Below are positions 1-11,200 of a stretch of 64,000 nt of DNA, one piece after another. The notes beneath the pieces were generated by a model. That model searched no databases and was not told the DNA's origin. It was given only the letters and a program-made list of their open reading frames with translations. Where the stretch lies: positions 18,731,631 through 18,795,630 of the forward strand of contig CM053802.1 in NCBI GenBank assembly GCA_028671895.1, written 5' to 3'. This DNA is from Oenanthe sinensis (Eukaryota > Streptophyta > Magnoliopsida > Apiales > Apiaceae). Position 1 is the stretch's first letter; every line of letters starts with the position of its first letter. Made by a program: the position numbers and the translations under genes.

Positions 1-352
1 ATTCTCCGCCAAGTTTATTGTCAGTGGAATAGTTGTTGTCGTTTGTTCCTTTGTGTTTTCACTTGAATATGTTGTCGTAGATTTCAGTTGTAGAATGTTA
101 CTATCAAAATTTTGACCCATGTTTTGCCTAAACACTTTGTGAACTTCTAATTCATGGATCATGTTATTGTATTTGTACAAGACAGTAACTATTGAGACTT
201 ACTGTCACCTACATGGATTTTAAACATACTGTTACAAGTGACAATTAAACATACTATCAAGATACATATGATAGTACATTTTATTTAATTAATTTCTAAT
301 TAATCTAAGTAACTTCTAGTTGATTAAAATGTTAACACCACAATCTCTAACA
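1..352 (+). mobile_element. 3' part of an LTR (same family as the split LTR at 16608-21090)
   Basis: This block is clearly related to 20441-21090: both hold the same runs (for example ATTCTCCGCCAAGT and AACTTCTA-TTCATG) and both end in ACCACAATC-C/T-CTAACA. The second copy is a complete LTR with a target duplication, so this is the 3' end of another copy, cut by the window edge. It ends at 352, and copia integrase-type coding sequence begins immediately after, so the LTR lies inside the older copia element. Whether it is a solo LTR or one end of a full element lies outside the window. Confidence 0.7.
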
Positions 353-2190
353 TATATTTTCATCGGGTATGATGAGAAAACAAAAGCTTACAGACTTTTT
401 GACCCGGTTACTATGAAGGTGGATGTAAGTTGAGATGTGCAAATACAAGAAGATGATGCATGAAACTGGAGTAAAGCACCAGAAAAAGAAACAAATGAAG
501 GTGCTTTTCCAATTTCTAAAATCTCACCAACAATTTTTGATGCACCAGAAGATGATGAAATAAATGGGGATAAGCCCCAAAATCCTAGAATGAGAAGTTT
601 GCAAGACATATATCAAACAACAGATGAGGTGCACCTGGTGTGTTTGGTGACATATGCAGAAAATATAAATTTTGAAGAAGCAGTGACAGACAAAAGTGGA
701 AGGCCGTAATGGATGAATAAATCAAAACAATTGAAAAGAACAAAACTTGGAAACTAGTGAAACCTCCAGAAGGTTGTAAGCCTATCGATGTTAAATGGGT
801 TTATAAGAAGAAGGTGAATGCTCAATGAGAAATAGAAAGATATAAGGCGCGGTTAGTTGCAAAGGGCTACCGACAAAAGGATGGAATAGACTATGATGAA
901 GTTTTCGCACCCGTTGCCAGAATGGAGCCAATACGACTTCTAATTTCTCAAGCAGCTCAATGCAAGTGGCCTAATTACCAGATGAACGTGAAATCTGCTT
1001 TTTTAAATGGCATGCTCGAAGAAGAAGTGTATGTGAGTCAACCTCCTGGATATGTAAAAGCAGGAAAAGAAAGAATGGGGTTAAAATTGTATAAGGCATT
1101 ATACGGTTTAAAACAGGCGCCTTGAGCATGGAACACCCGCATTGACACCTACTTCAAGAAGAACAGATTCATACAATGTCCTTTTGAATCTACTTTGTAT
1201 GTCAAAGAAAGGCAATGTAATTTATTACTTGTTGCACTTTATGTTGATGACCTAATTTTTATGGGGAACAATGAAGACATGATTAAAGATTTTAAAAAGG
1301 AGATGACTCAAGAGTTTGATATGACAGATTTGGGCTTAATGATATATTTTCTTGGTATTGAAGTGTAAATAATTCAGGCATTTTTATATCTCAAGAAGCA
1401 TATGTTAATAATATCTTAAAGAAATTCAGAATGGAGCATTGCAATCCAGTAGCAACACCCATAGAACTGGGCATAAAGCTTTCTGAATTCGAGGGAGGAG
1501 CTTCGGTGGAAGCAAATTTATATCAAAGTTTGGTTTGGAGCTTGAGATATCTTACATGCACAAGACATGACATTGCGTATAGTGTTGGGATAGTAAGCAG
1601 ATTCATGGAGGAACCAAAACAATTACTTTGGAAAGCGATAAAAAGGATTTTGTGATATATTCGAGGAACAAAATTATTGGGATTGTTTTATTCTAGAACA
1701 GCGGAGTAGGAATTACTGGGATATTCTTATAGTGATTGGTGTGGAGACGTGGATGATCGTAAAAGTACGTCTGGATACTTATTTTTTATGGGAGACACAA
1801 CATTTACGTAGTATTCTAAGAAACGACCTATAGTTTCATTATCAACTTATGAGGCAGAATATGTGGCAACCGCTTATTGTGTTTGTCATGCTATATGGAT
1901 AAGAAGGTTACTTTGTGAATTAAGGATCCCACAATAAAGATCAACTGAAATTCAAATTGATAACAAATCTGCAATTGAGCTTGTCAAGAATCCAGTGCAT
2001 CACGAAAGGAGCAAACACGTTGATGTTTGATTTCATTTTATTCGGGAGCATGTAAAGGAAAAGAATGTGTATTTACGCCATGTTGTTAGTCGTGACCGAT
2101 AGCAGATGTGCTCACTAAACCACTGTCCAAAACTCTGCTTGATACTTACAAAAAGTTGATGGGCATGAAGGATCGAAAAGAGTTAGTTTA
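353..2190 (+). pseudogene. Ty1/copia polyprotein remnant (integrase C-end, reverse transcriptase, RNase H)
   Basis: Broken copia pol. From 355 the translation reads FIGYDEKTKAYRLFDP, the usual end of copia integrase. Reverse transcriptase follows at about 760-1370, with DVKWVYKKK, ARLVAKGY, the NVKSAFLNG motif at about 985-1010, LYGLKQAP at about 1098-1125 and the catalytic YVDDL at about 1242. RNase H lies at about 1700-2150 with STYEAEYVA, DNKSAIEL and HERSKHVDV. There are many in-frame stops and at least one frameshift (about 1365-1380), so it is not functional. Several stops look like Trp or Arg codons changed to TGA, as expected from deamination in methylated repeats. The protease/gag side is cut off by the inserted LTR ending at 352. 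Confidence 0.9.
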
Positions 2191-2201
2191 AGGGAGGAAT
2201 A

Positions 2202-2467
2202 TGATGAATAAACTAAACTCTTGAGTTTTAGGAATATGTGAGAATACATTAAGTGTGATTCATAGAACTGAAAAAATGTATCTGATTTGATACATGTATG
2301 ATGGTCTGTATTCTCCTTTTATAAAGGAGAAGTTTGTATTATTATTTTTAAGAAGAAAAAGACATAACAGAAAAATACACAAAGAAACAGTTTTGTTTTG
2401 ATTCCTTGTTCCATTATGTGTCTCTTGTACTAAAATTATACTAAAATCTTATACACAAAACTCAACA
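2202..2467 (+). mobile_element. 3' LTR of the copia element
   Basis: A purine-rich tract (AAGGGAGGAATA, about 2190-2201) directly follows the RNase H region and is the expected polypurine tract. The next base starts TGATGAATAAAC, and a matching CA end is at ACTCAACA (2467), giving an LTR of about 266 bp. It holds TTTTATAAAGG (about 2316-2326), a possible U3 TATA box. The other LTR is not in the window, so the exact limits are inferred from the TG...CA rule. Confidence 0.6.
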
Positions 2468-2528
2468 ATTTCTACAAGATGGATGAATGACGATATAATG
2501 TGACAGTCTAACCGAGCATATTACTAAC

Positions 2529-3122
2529 GGGTTAAATATCAATCAGGTCACTGATTGCGTCCAGATGTATCAAATAGGTGACTGATTGCAAATTTGACTC
2601 ATTTTGGTCACTGATTGCACAATCTGACTCATTTTGGTCACTGATTGCACAATTTGACTCATTTCAGTTTTCCGGCCACCTGAAAATTTTCTGACGAAAA
2701 AAAATATGCACAAAAAAATCCGAAAAAAATTTATATGTAGTAAAACACCCCGACTTTAAATCTCCTAAACTCAGAATTATCGAAAGGAAATTCAAAACTG
2801 AAAATCAAAATTAAATAAATCTTGACCCAAATTTATTTAATTTTGATTTTCAGTTTTGAATTTCCTTTCGATAATTCTGAGTTTAGGAGATTTAAAGTCG
2901 GGGTGTTTTACTACATATAAATTTTTTTTAGATTTTTTTGTGCATATTTTTTTTCGTCGAAAAATTTTCAGGTAAACGGAAAACTGAAATGAGTCCAATT
3001 GTGCAATCAGTGACCAAAATGAGTCAAATTGTGCAATCAGTAACCAAAATGAGTCAAATTTGCAATCAGTCATCTATTTGATACATATGTACGCAATCAG
3101 TGACATGATTGATATTTAACCC
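2529..3122. mobile_element. Fold-back MITE of Mutator type (long inverted repeat)
   Basis: The two halves are near-perfect reverse complements over about 290 bp each (GGGTTAAATATCAATCA on the left, TGATTGATATTTAACCC on the right), with a spacer of about 10 bp near 2822. Inside each arm, a short GTCACTGATTGC-type motif is repeated several times. The flanks are TATTACTAAC (2519-2528) and TATTACTGAC (3123-3132), a 10-bp near-identical duplication that fits the 9-10-bp target duplication of Mutator-like elements. It has no coding capacity; the reading frame inside it is an accident of the repeats. Confidence 0.85.
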
Positions 3123-3322
3123 TATTACTGACATAAAAACAAATCACCTTCTTGTAAATATGCCCAAGCCTTGTAACAATATCACCGCTTAAATCCCCAA
3201 TATAATATACTCATATTTATTCTATGAAGGAACAAGTGGAAGTGTGTATATAATTTATATATGAACAAGTACCAGAGAATTTGCACAACTTTACATTAGA
3301 TGATCTGATCAATTAAGCTTAC

Positions 3323-5295
3323 CTAACCATGTTGTGAACGCAACATACTGCAACTTCCGCAAATGAATCGGAATCTCATTTGCAATATCATGATGAATGA
3401 TGGGAAATAATGGAGGCCAATTTTTCTCCTCAATAACAATTCCAGCTGTAAAAGCAAAAAAGAACAGGAAAAGTTTATAGCCAAAATTTTAAACTCCAAA
3501 AGAATGAACAACCACCAATAGAACTACCTCTAGCTATAGCATCCTCTCTCCTCTTCAACTCCTGCATTGCGGAATAACAAAAATATCATCATAATAATTA
3601 ATATTTGAACAACAAGCAAAACACAATATAACAAGTGTAAGTCGAGCACACTTAGGGCATTACTAAGGTTTCCTTGGAAGAAATCTACAGGAATCGTACA
3701 GACTACAATTATGACTTCCAATAAATTTGCATTTTCTTGAACTATTATATCAGTGGCCGGCTAGAGTTTATATATGGATGCACTACTAGTAAGATAATTA
3801 GATAGAACTCATCTGAATGAAAAAAACGGAACAATACTCAACACTGGACGAAAAGCTAAACCGCTTTATCACCAGAACCAAAATGACTACACAAATTCGA
3901 TTTCTCTTTTACAGGAAAAAGAAAATTAAAACACACACCTGTTCCCTCCTTTTCAGTTCATTTTCTTTTGCTTGAAGTTCCATCTCCTTCTTCCTCAAGT
4001 CCTACACATCAGAATCGGACTCTTGTTTATACAAACTAAATACATCACAAAATTTTACTATGGAACCGATAAATTGAAGATATTTAAAATACGTACCTTG
4101 GAACTATCGAGAGAAATATTAACTGTTGCATCACTATAATTGGCAGGTTCTGGAGAAAGTTGTCTTAGCCTTGAATTTGTTGAGGGAGCTCTCTGCAATT
4201 TTCAAAGAAACTTACAAATAATAAGGGTTCTTTTAAAATTTAGGCCCCAAAGTAAAATCATAGACGCCTGACACTGAAAATTTGCTAAGAGTATTAGAGC
4301 AAGGAAACAGCGTCATAACAAAGACATTCAGATTTAACGAGAGAACTGTGCCCTAGCTAATTGATAATTTTGTAAGTTTGAGAATCAAAGACAAGTAATG
4401 AAGAACAAAGAGATGACAATATATTTACAAAACTGATTTTACTCAAAACCGCTACATTGTTTGTTCTCAATTAAGTCACACACACTAATCACTAATTAAA
4501 TACATATTGAACTGATCCATGCACCAATCACTTTCTAATCATAGAGATGCAACGCATCTCAAATCCTTACGTTGAACAAGATTATCCAGGTTTAACATTC
4601 GAACACGACCATCAATCTTTTAAAAATAACTTTGCAAGTTGGCTGGTGATTAACCTAAAGATAAAGTGTAAACTTTAGCATTTATCTTAGTATAACAATA
4701 TTCGAAATTAATATATTTTCAAGATTTGTTATATAGCATGTTCTGAGGGCATCCCTGCAACTGAACCAGGGCGGCCGGCCGGCCTTGGGCAAGATTAATT
4801 TCCAGAACCTAATCTATATATACTCTATATATTTTCTCTAATTTATATAAAAATAATTCAAAATTTTGGGAGCCATTTAATGTTGAGTGTCTGGAGCGCA
4901 AGTCTTGTTAGACCACCCTCAACTGAACCATAAAAAATTGAACATATATATATTCATAAAATAACAATTTAAGTTGTAGCTCAATTAATCTCCCTCCATT
5001 TTCCAAAAGGAGACCACAAAAATCAATCTCAGTTTGTCTGTGCCATCTTTCTGCAATCATCCCCACATTAATTAGAATGAACTTTTTGGAACAATGATGC
5101 CTATATTTGACGCAATTCAAAGCACAAAATTGACGTAAACATGCAATATTTATACGAGAATTTAACTTAACCTTTCAATATTTTCGATATAAATCAAACA
5201 AAATGTAACGTAAAATGAGAGTTGTAAACGTTAAATACCGCAAACGGGTTAACATCTTCATCAGCAAAAGGGTTAGAATCTTCACCACGAGCCAT
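3323..5295 (-). CDS. SCAMP: Secretory carrier-associated membrane protein (SCAMP), first five exons only
   Basis: SCAMPs are four-span proteins of the secretory and endocytic pathway. Exons on the minus strand: 5239-5295, 4097-4192, 3939-4001, 3528-3561 and 3323-3445; all junctions are GT-AG and the phases fit (373 nt, about 124 residues). The start MARGEDSNPFADEDVNPFA carries the NPF repeats that bind EH-domain endocytic proteins. Next comes the STNSRLRQLSPEPANYS region, then a Lys/Glu-rich coiled coil (DLRKKEMELQAKENELKRRE) and the conserved NWPPLFPIIHHDIANEIP stretch. The model stops at VAFTTWLG, the start of the first membrane helix, at a good donor (GTAAGC). The membrane exons are not seen; the gene then meets the MITE and the copia element. 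Either they lie beyond the window after a TE-filled intron, or the gene is truncated. Confidence 0.85.
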
Positions 5296-7029
5296 GATTA
5301 ACAAATTCTCTTATATATGTACGAGTATGTATATTTATAATCACACAAAAATGGAATAATAATGTATAATTGTATATAAATAAATATGTAATTGTAGTCT
5401 GAAGAAACTCTCTTATTTCTGACGTTTGTTTAATTAGTTTCCCAGGAAATTTGAAAGCAACAATAATAAAATGCATGCATGGGAGAGAAGCAAAGATTAG
5501 GTGTGGCTCTATATTTCAAATAAATATTTTTTTAAACAAGACAATTTTATTAACCGAAGCAATCCTCTTCAGTAAAAGCTTTAAATCGAAAGGAATAAAC
5601 TCCTCTAAGAATAAGTATATTCTTTTAAATAAAAATTTAATGAATAATCCATCCACAATTGTTGGGTTTAAATTGACGTGTATAAATTTTGAATTGAAGG
5701 CCTAATTACTCGAATATGTTGAATTTGATTAATTTGTTCATATTTTACTCATATTACCTCTAATAATACCCGTACGAGTAATATTTAAAAATCGAGTTAT
5801 AATTTATATTTTATTTAAGTGTATTTTTCTATAATTCATCTGATGATTTGAAAAAATATATATTTAGTGATAATACTTGTCTCAAATTAATCATACAAGA
5901 GTAATATATAATTTTATTAACGGTATATTTTGAGATACAAATATAATTAAAAATTGACTAATTAAATATGTATAAAAGTATAATATTAATAAATTTTACT
6001 TATATTCGACAAATATTCGGACAATGATATTTTTATTTTTTTTCCTTCTTCCGACTAATAATACTCTCATTTATTTTTACTAAAATCAAATGAGTAATGA
6101 GCGGCTCATTATTTGTCCATTGGAACTGAAAACTATCAAATATTCTATGCAACTTATTTTAAGAGGAAATCAAATACATTAATAATACTCGAGATTTTGT
6201 TAACTAAAATTAATGTGTACTCGTTTTATTGAGTAATATTTTTTTGGTCATAGTTTTTATTGAGTAATATTAATAAAAAAAATACCTATATTATAATTAT
6301 ATCAATTATAGGACAAAAGTTTCGTATTTTATAGGATATGAAGCTCTTTATATATGTATTGGAATGTTGTGTATACTATATATATGTACTATAAGTCTAT
6401 AACGAATTCGACTTAAAACATGTATAATAAATTATGTATTCAATTAATATAAAATTATTTAAATTACTCTAAATAAATATGATCCAATATCAAATATTAT
6501 TTCTGATATTCACCTGATTAATATGAAAATATTCAAATTTATTTATTTTTTCTTTTGTGCAAAAATAATTTGTATACTTTTTTCAACACCTATCCCGCAA
6601 TTCAGAACTGGCCCTGAGTTTTGAGATGCCCTATACAAATTCAAAAAAACTTACCCCAGAGGATACTCATTGAGAACTTAGTATTTAATAATGAAAACGA
6701 CTTCACTTTCATTATTAAATACTAAGTTCTCATGACTTAAAAGTTAGTCTTCTCACATTTCTGTTAGCAAAATCATTAATCAAACAATTGGGTTCAAATT
6801 TGAATTAAGTCTTCAAAAATAGAATCTGTTAGCATTTCCTTCTCAATTAATAATATAACCAACTCATTCAACAATTTTTGTGAAATACTAGAACGGAGAT
6901 ACAATTTAATCAATTTCAATTTTTAAAACAGTACTACATTTTGCATAAAATAGTTAACAATATTCTATAAGTAATTGTTGCAGTCGAATAAAATTCTATA
7001 TTCTTTAAAGAAGTCAAACATATCAATCC
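5296..7029. other. AT-rich spacer upstream of the SCAMP gene
   Basis: No gene is seen. The first few hundred bases must hold the SCAMP promoter and 5' leader. At 6672-6731 there is a perfect 25-bp inverted repeat (listed separately). The rest is AT-rich DNA with many stops in all frames. Confidence 0.6.
6672..6731. repeat. Perfect 25-bp hairpin
   Basis: GAGAACTTAGTATTTAATAA TGAAA at 6672-6696 is exactly reverse-complementary to 6707-6731, with a 10-base loop (ACGACTTCAC). It may be a remnant of a short fold-back transposon. A small-RNA precursor is possible but nothing else supports it. Confidence 0.6.
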
Positions 7030-7400
7030 CATTTTTCTATTTACTACTCGTGATCATAATGACGACTTAATAGAAGCACGTACTTTCTTTCAAGTTGGTT
7101 CAGTTGCACCAGAACTAGAACTAGCTAAAGGAATTGTGATAAGAGAAACATTTAGTTGGTTGAAGAAGAAATCTTAGTTAAGAGATACTTTAGCTAGATT
7201 ATCATTGTGATGTGACAATTTTAGCTATCGGAAGTCAAATGTCGATGGCTTCAGTTTTTGGCTTGGTCATTAAAAATTGCAGGAACTTATGTTATCGGTT
7301 AAAGTTAAAGTATGTAGGCTTATTGTTTATTTACCATTGTGCTAATGAGTGTGCTCATAAATTTTCTAGAGGGTCTTTTTTATCTAGAACGAACTTTTAA
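7030..7400 (+). pseudogene. LINE-type RNase H domain remnant
   Basis: Two frames together resemble the RNase H-like (RVT_3) domain found at the end of plant LINE polyproteins. The first part, about 7065-7176, reads IEARTFFQVGSVAPELELAK then GIVIRETFSWLKKK, matching the usual E-A-KGI-IRE-LSWLK helix. It ends at a stop. The second, about 7212-7400, reads FGLVIKNCRNLC then FIYHCANECAHKFSRGS, matching the F-L-V..C and R-ANE-AH-LAR elements. A frame change and stop separate them, so it is dead. No reverse transcriptase is seen next to it. Confidence 0.6.
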
Positions 7401-8289
7401 GGGGTGATGTTCGTGTTAATCTTATGAAATATGTATTATTAGATAATAATGAATGAATATCTACATATACTTTTAAAAAATTAAAAATGCTCCTTTTTCT
7501 ATTTGCCAATTAAAGTAAGCCTTCTTTAATTTTTAATTTCAAATAATCAGCTTAGTTTTTGAAATTTTTTCATTTCTAAATTATTCTTAATTTTTTTAAA
7601 AAAAATTGCCCCATAATAATATATGTCTCATGCGGTGGCTTGTATTGCTTGCTCTCGGGCCCTACACTGCCCCAATTCTTACATGCATATATAAATCAAC
7701 ATTTTATAACCCTCTTATGATATTTTGGTGAAAACTTGTTAAGAATATAGTGTACAAGACTTCTCTTTTCTTTGCATTATTATTAGTTCTAAATTTCATT
7801 TTATCTATTAAAAAGTCAACCCTACAGGAAAATTACCATTATGTCCCAATCTTTCTATTTATCTATTTTTGCCAAAGTAAAATACCCATGGGATAGACTA
7901 GAAGGGGATGGCAGCCTTGCAGTGCCTAGATACTCAAACCCCTCTGAATTTTTTTCACTATCAGGATTTGATTATAAATAAAAATTTACAAAGTTAATGA
8001 GTTGGTGGATATCTTACATAAGATTGATTATAAAGAAATGATCGGAAGAATAGGTAGACTTGACTGCCAAAAGTTTCTGCTGCTGAATGCCATTAGCCTT
8101 ACGTGCAGAGTAGGCTCGGGGTAGGCTCCTTTAATGAATAAACTTGATGAATGTCAATGTGGGTGAGGTTTGTATGCTTACTGCTCCAGTCCAAGGCCGG
8201 CCAGCTGTCACTGATGTGCCCTCTCAGGGTTGCAATTCATGAAAGTATAGGTGTGTATATTTACCACCAATATGCTGATTTTCCAAGGC
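7401..8289. other. Spacer downstream of SRF gene
   Basis: No coding sequence is recognised. The right part (about 7900-8289) should hold the 3' untranslated region of the SRF gene, which is transcribed leftward. AATAAA-like signals are frequent in this AT-rich DNA, so the poly(A) site cannot be picked. Confidence 0.5.
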
Positions 8290-11200
8290 TTAATTGAAAT
8301 CTCTCCTTATCATTTGTATGAGGTCCTGTACAACTTCAGACATTGGTGGCCTGAATTCTGGCTCCAGCTGCGATGTATTTTGTTATTAGAACCCAGTACA
8401 GTGAAGAAAATGTTTGAGAGAGAAGGGGGAGGGGGGAGGGGGCTTACTCTAATCAGTTGATAACTGAAAGATCAATGTCACTACATACATATCAGATATT
8501 ATGATTGCATGAAATATCAGTGTCTATTTTTTTGCCTATACTAGTTGAATATAGAAGTAGTTATTATTGCAGCCTGCGTACAGGGAAATGGTTCGTTATT
8601 ACTGGAGGAATGTAAGATTAGCGAACAAAAAATCAACCACAGAATATAAATATATTCAAATTTCAGACTCTCCCGCACCCACCCAGACCAGCCAACTCGT
8701 TATGAAATTCACATTCTTTCAGGGACAAAGAAATTACCTGAGTACACCGTGATATGATGTCAGCGAAATGGGATAATGATTTAACAGGGTATTTTCCTTT
8801 TAGTGAAGGATCAACCATCCTTGACAACGCATCGATATCATGAAGCTGAGGGATTGCCCATCTTGCAAGAAACTGCTCCGCACGGTTCCGTGTGCTAAAC
8901 ACAATACACAGACTTAGATTAGAATATTGTCAAAGGGAACACAATAAAGAAAGATATGGTTCTATGCTTAGCTCTACCTGTCATGTGACTTTCTTCCTGT
9001 TAAGAGTTCTAACATCACCACTCCAAAACTGTATACATCACTCATAGAAGTATAGATTCCAGACTCAAATTCGGGGGCACCATAACCGTAAGTCGCAAGG
9101 AGGTTTCCTGACAGCTGCTCATAAACATGATACAAGTAGATCTCTTCACTTTCCAATTATTTGACTACTCGATACAAAAACATATGCATATTTAATGTTG
9201 CAAAAGCTGTTAAGAGAAGAATTTGATAAGCGAAGATACATTTGTACCTGACTCACTGAGCCTGATGATATAAGAGGTGCCAAACCACAATCTGATACAT
9301 GCACTGTGAGCTCATCGTCAAGGAGAACATTAGAAGACTTGAAGTTTCTGTGGACAACAGGTGGCTCACAGAACTCATGCAAATACCTTCATCATAAAAA
9401 ACTAGTAGTTTAATACCTCAAATAATGCATAACAGATTGTTTACAGAAGTATGAACAACTCTCTGAAATTTATCTCACTTTCTGTATCTCTGGACTATAT
9501 CCTCAAGTCTAATCTATTATTACCTTTATGGTGATCAGTTCTTTAATAATATCACTATAAGAGCATCATTCTCTATTTAAAGTCAACTTAAAAATTGCTG
9601 ATTCAGAATTGTGATGTATTGGATGTTAGATGATAAAAGACTGTCCACTTACATATATATATATATATGGGTTGAATTCAATGGAGGACTCTTATATGAA
9701 GTACAAATTGAAGACCTATATGTCCTGCATTAAATTCTGCAATATATAATAAGTAGAATACGATGCAGAACATATATGTTTTCCAATTAATACTCCATAT
9801 AAGGTTCTCCATAGAACCAATTAGTACTCCATAGAACTTTTGCCTATATATATATATATATATATATTACGATTAACACTATTAATTGTTTTGAGAAATT
9901 AAATATCGACATACTTTTTCTGTTTTGGGGTTTAGCAGAACTTCAAAGAGTCAACATGGACCATTTTATGCATCAAAGACACATATGGAATCCACTCCCT
10001 TCTTACATAACTTTTGTCTGCCATACTCGCCCTGTGATTTTATTCTTAGTTTCTGAAGTTGGACCAACATTAGCAGAACAATTTAAAACAGATAGCATTC
10101 CAGGTTGCAGATAGAAGTTTGTAAAACCACAAGTATGAATGGATTAGAAACTTAAAGGACTAGCCCACTAAAGCTGATAAACATCTAAATCTATGTCCTT
10201 TATTTCTCCCTATTCAGCACTTGCGCACAGAATACTAACTGAAGACCCCAAATAATTCTATCCTTATAGGCAGATAATGGTCAAGTTAAGAATCTCAAAT
10301 ACTGTTACGTTGATATACGGTAATTTAGTGAGGTGGGTAGAATTAGTTGCTTCACTTACTCCAAAGCTCTCGCAGCTCCGAGTGCCATCTTAATACGTAG
10401 ATACCATGAAGGTTTTGACTCATCATCGGAGAGTAGTACATCTTGAAGTGTCCCATTACTGCAGTACTCATAAACCAGAAGTCTTTGGCCATGTTCCGCA
10501 CAATAACCCAAAATCTCAACAACATTGGCATGACGAATTTTATCGATACTGTTTACCAGGTCAAGAAATTCATCATCTTTTAGCTGACTAGAAACCCTTC
10601 TATCCAACTTTTTGACAGCAACTAACTGCAGATGCACATAACAACATGAATATGTCAAAACACACAATTTTATATATTATCTGGGTTATAATATGGCACA
10701 ATATCGTGTATGTGATAGGGAGAAAGAGTATTCTATAAAACAAGTAAATGCTGACAAGTATGATATTCTAATATACTTGTGCAGTAATTTTTTACAATTT
10801 TTTCTTATAAATAACCAAATAACACAATCAAGTATCTGACGTTTAAAAAGTGCTTATATGCTCAAGTCCTACAAAGAGGACAACTTTTTTAACTAATGAA
10901 TACTACTAGTCTACTCCCAAGTTCCATTTCTTCATTTATTAATTATTACTACTTATTTAAGGTTGTTAAAAAGACTCAAAAATGGTTGGAAGACCAGAAG
11001 GAAAGCCCTTGGGTTATATATTCACATATCCATAGAATTTATTCCTGGTGTACCTTTCCATTAGGAAGCTGCGCCGTGTAAACATTTCCCAGCATTCCTC
11101 CTCCAATGAGATTTTCTTGAGAAAAGCTATTTGTATATTGCTGAAGGGATGCTATAGAGTATGACCATACAGTTGTCGGAGGCAGAGATCTAGAGGAAGG

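Noticed and set aside
2837..3073. 78-residue minus-strand frame with repeated DSFWSLIAQ
   Set aside because: It lies wholly inside the fold-back MITE and only reflects its internal short repeats.
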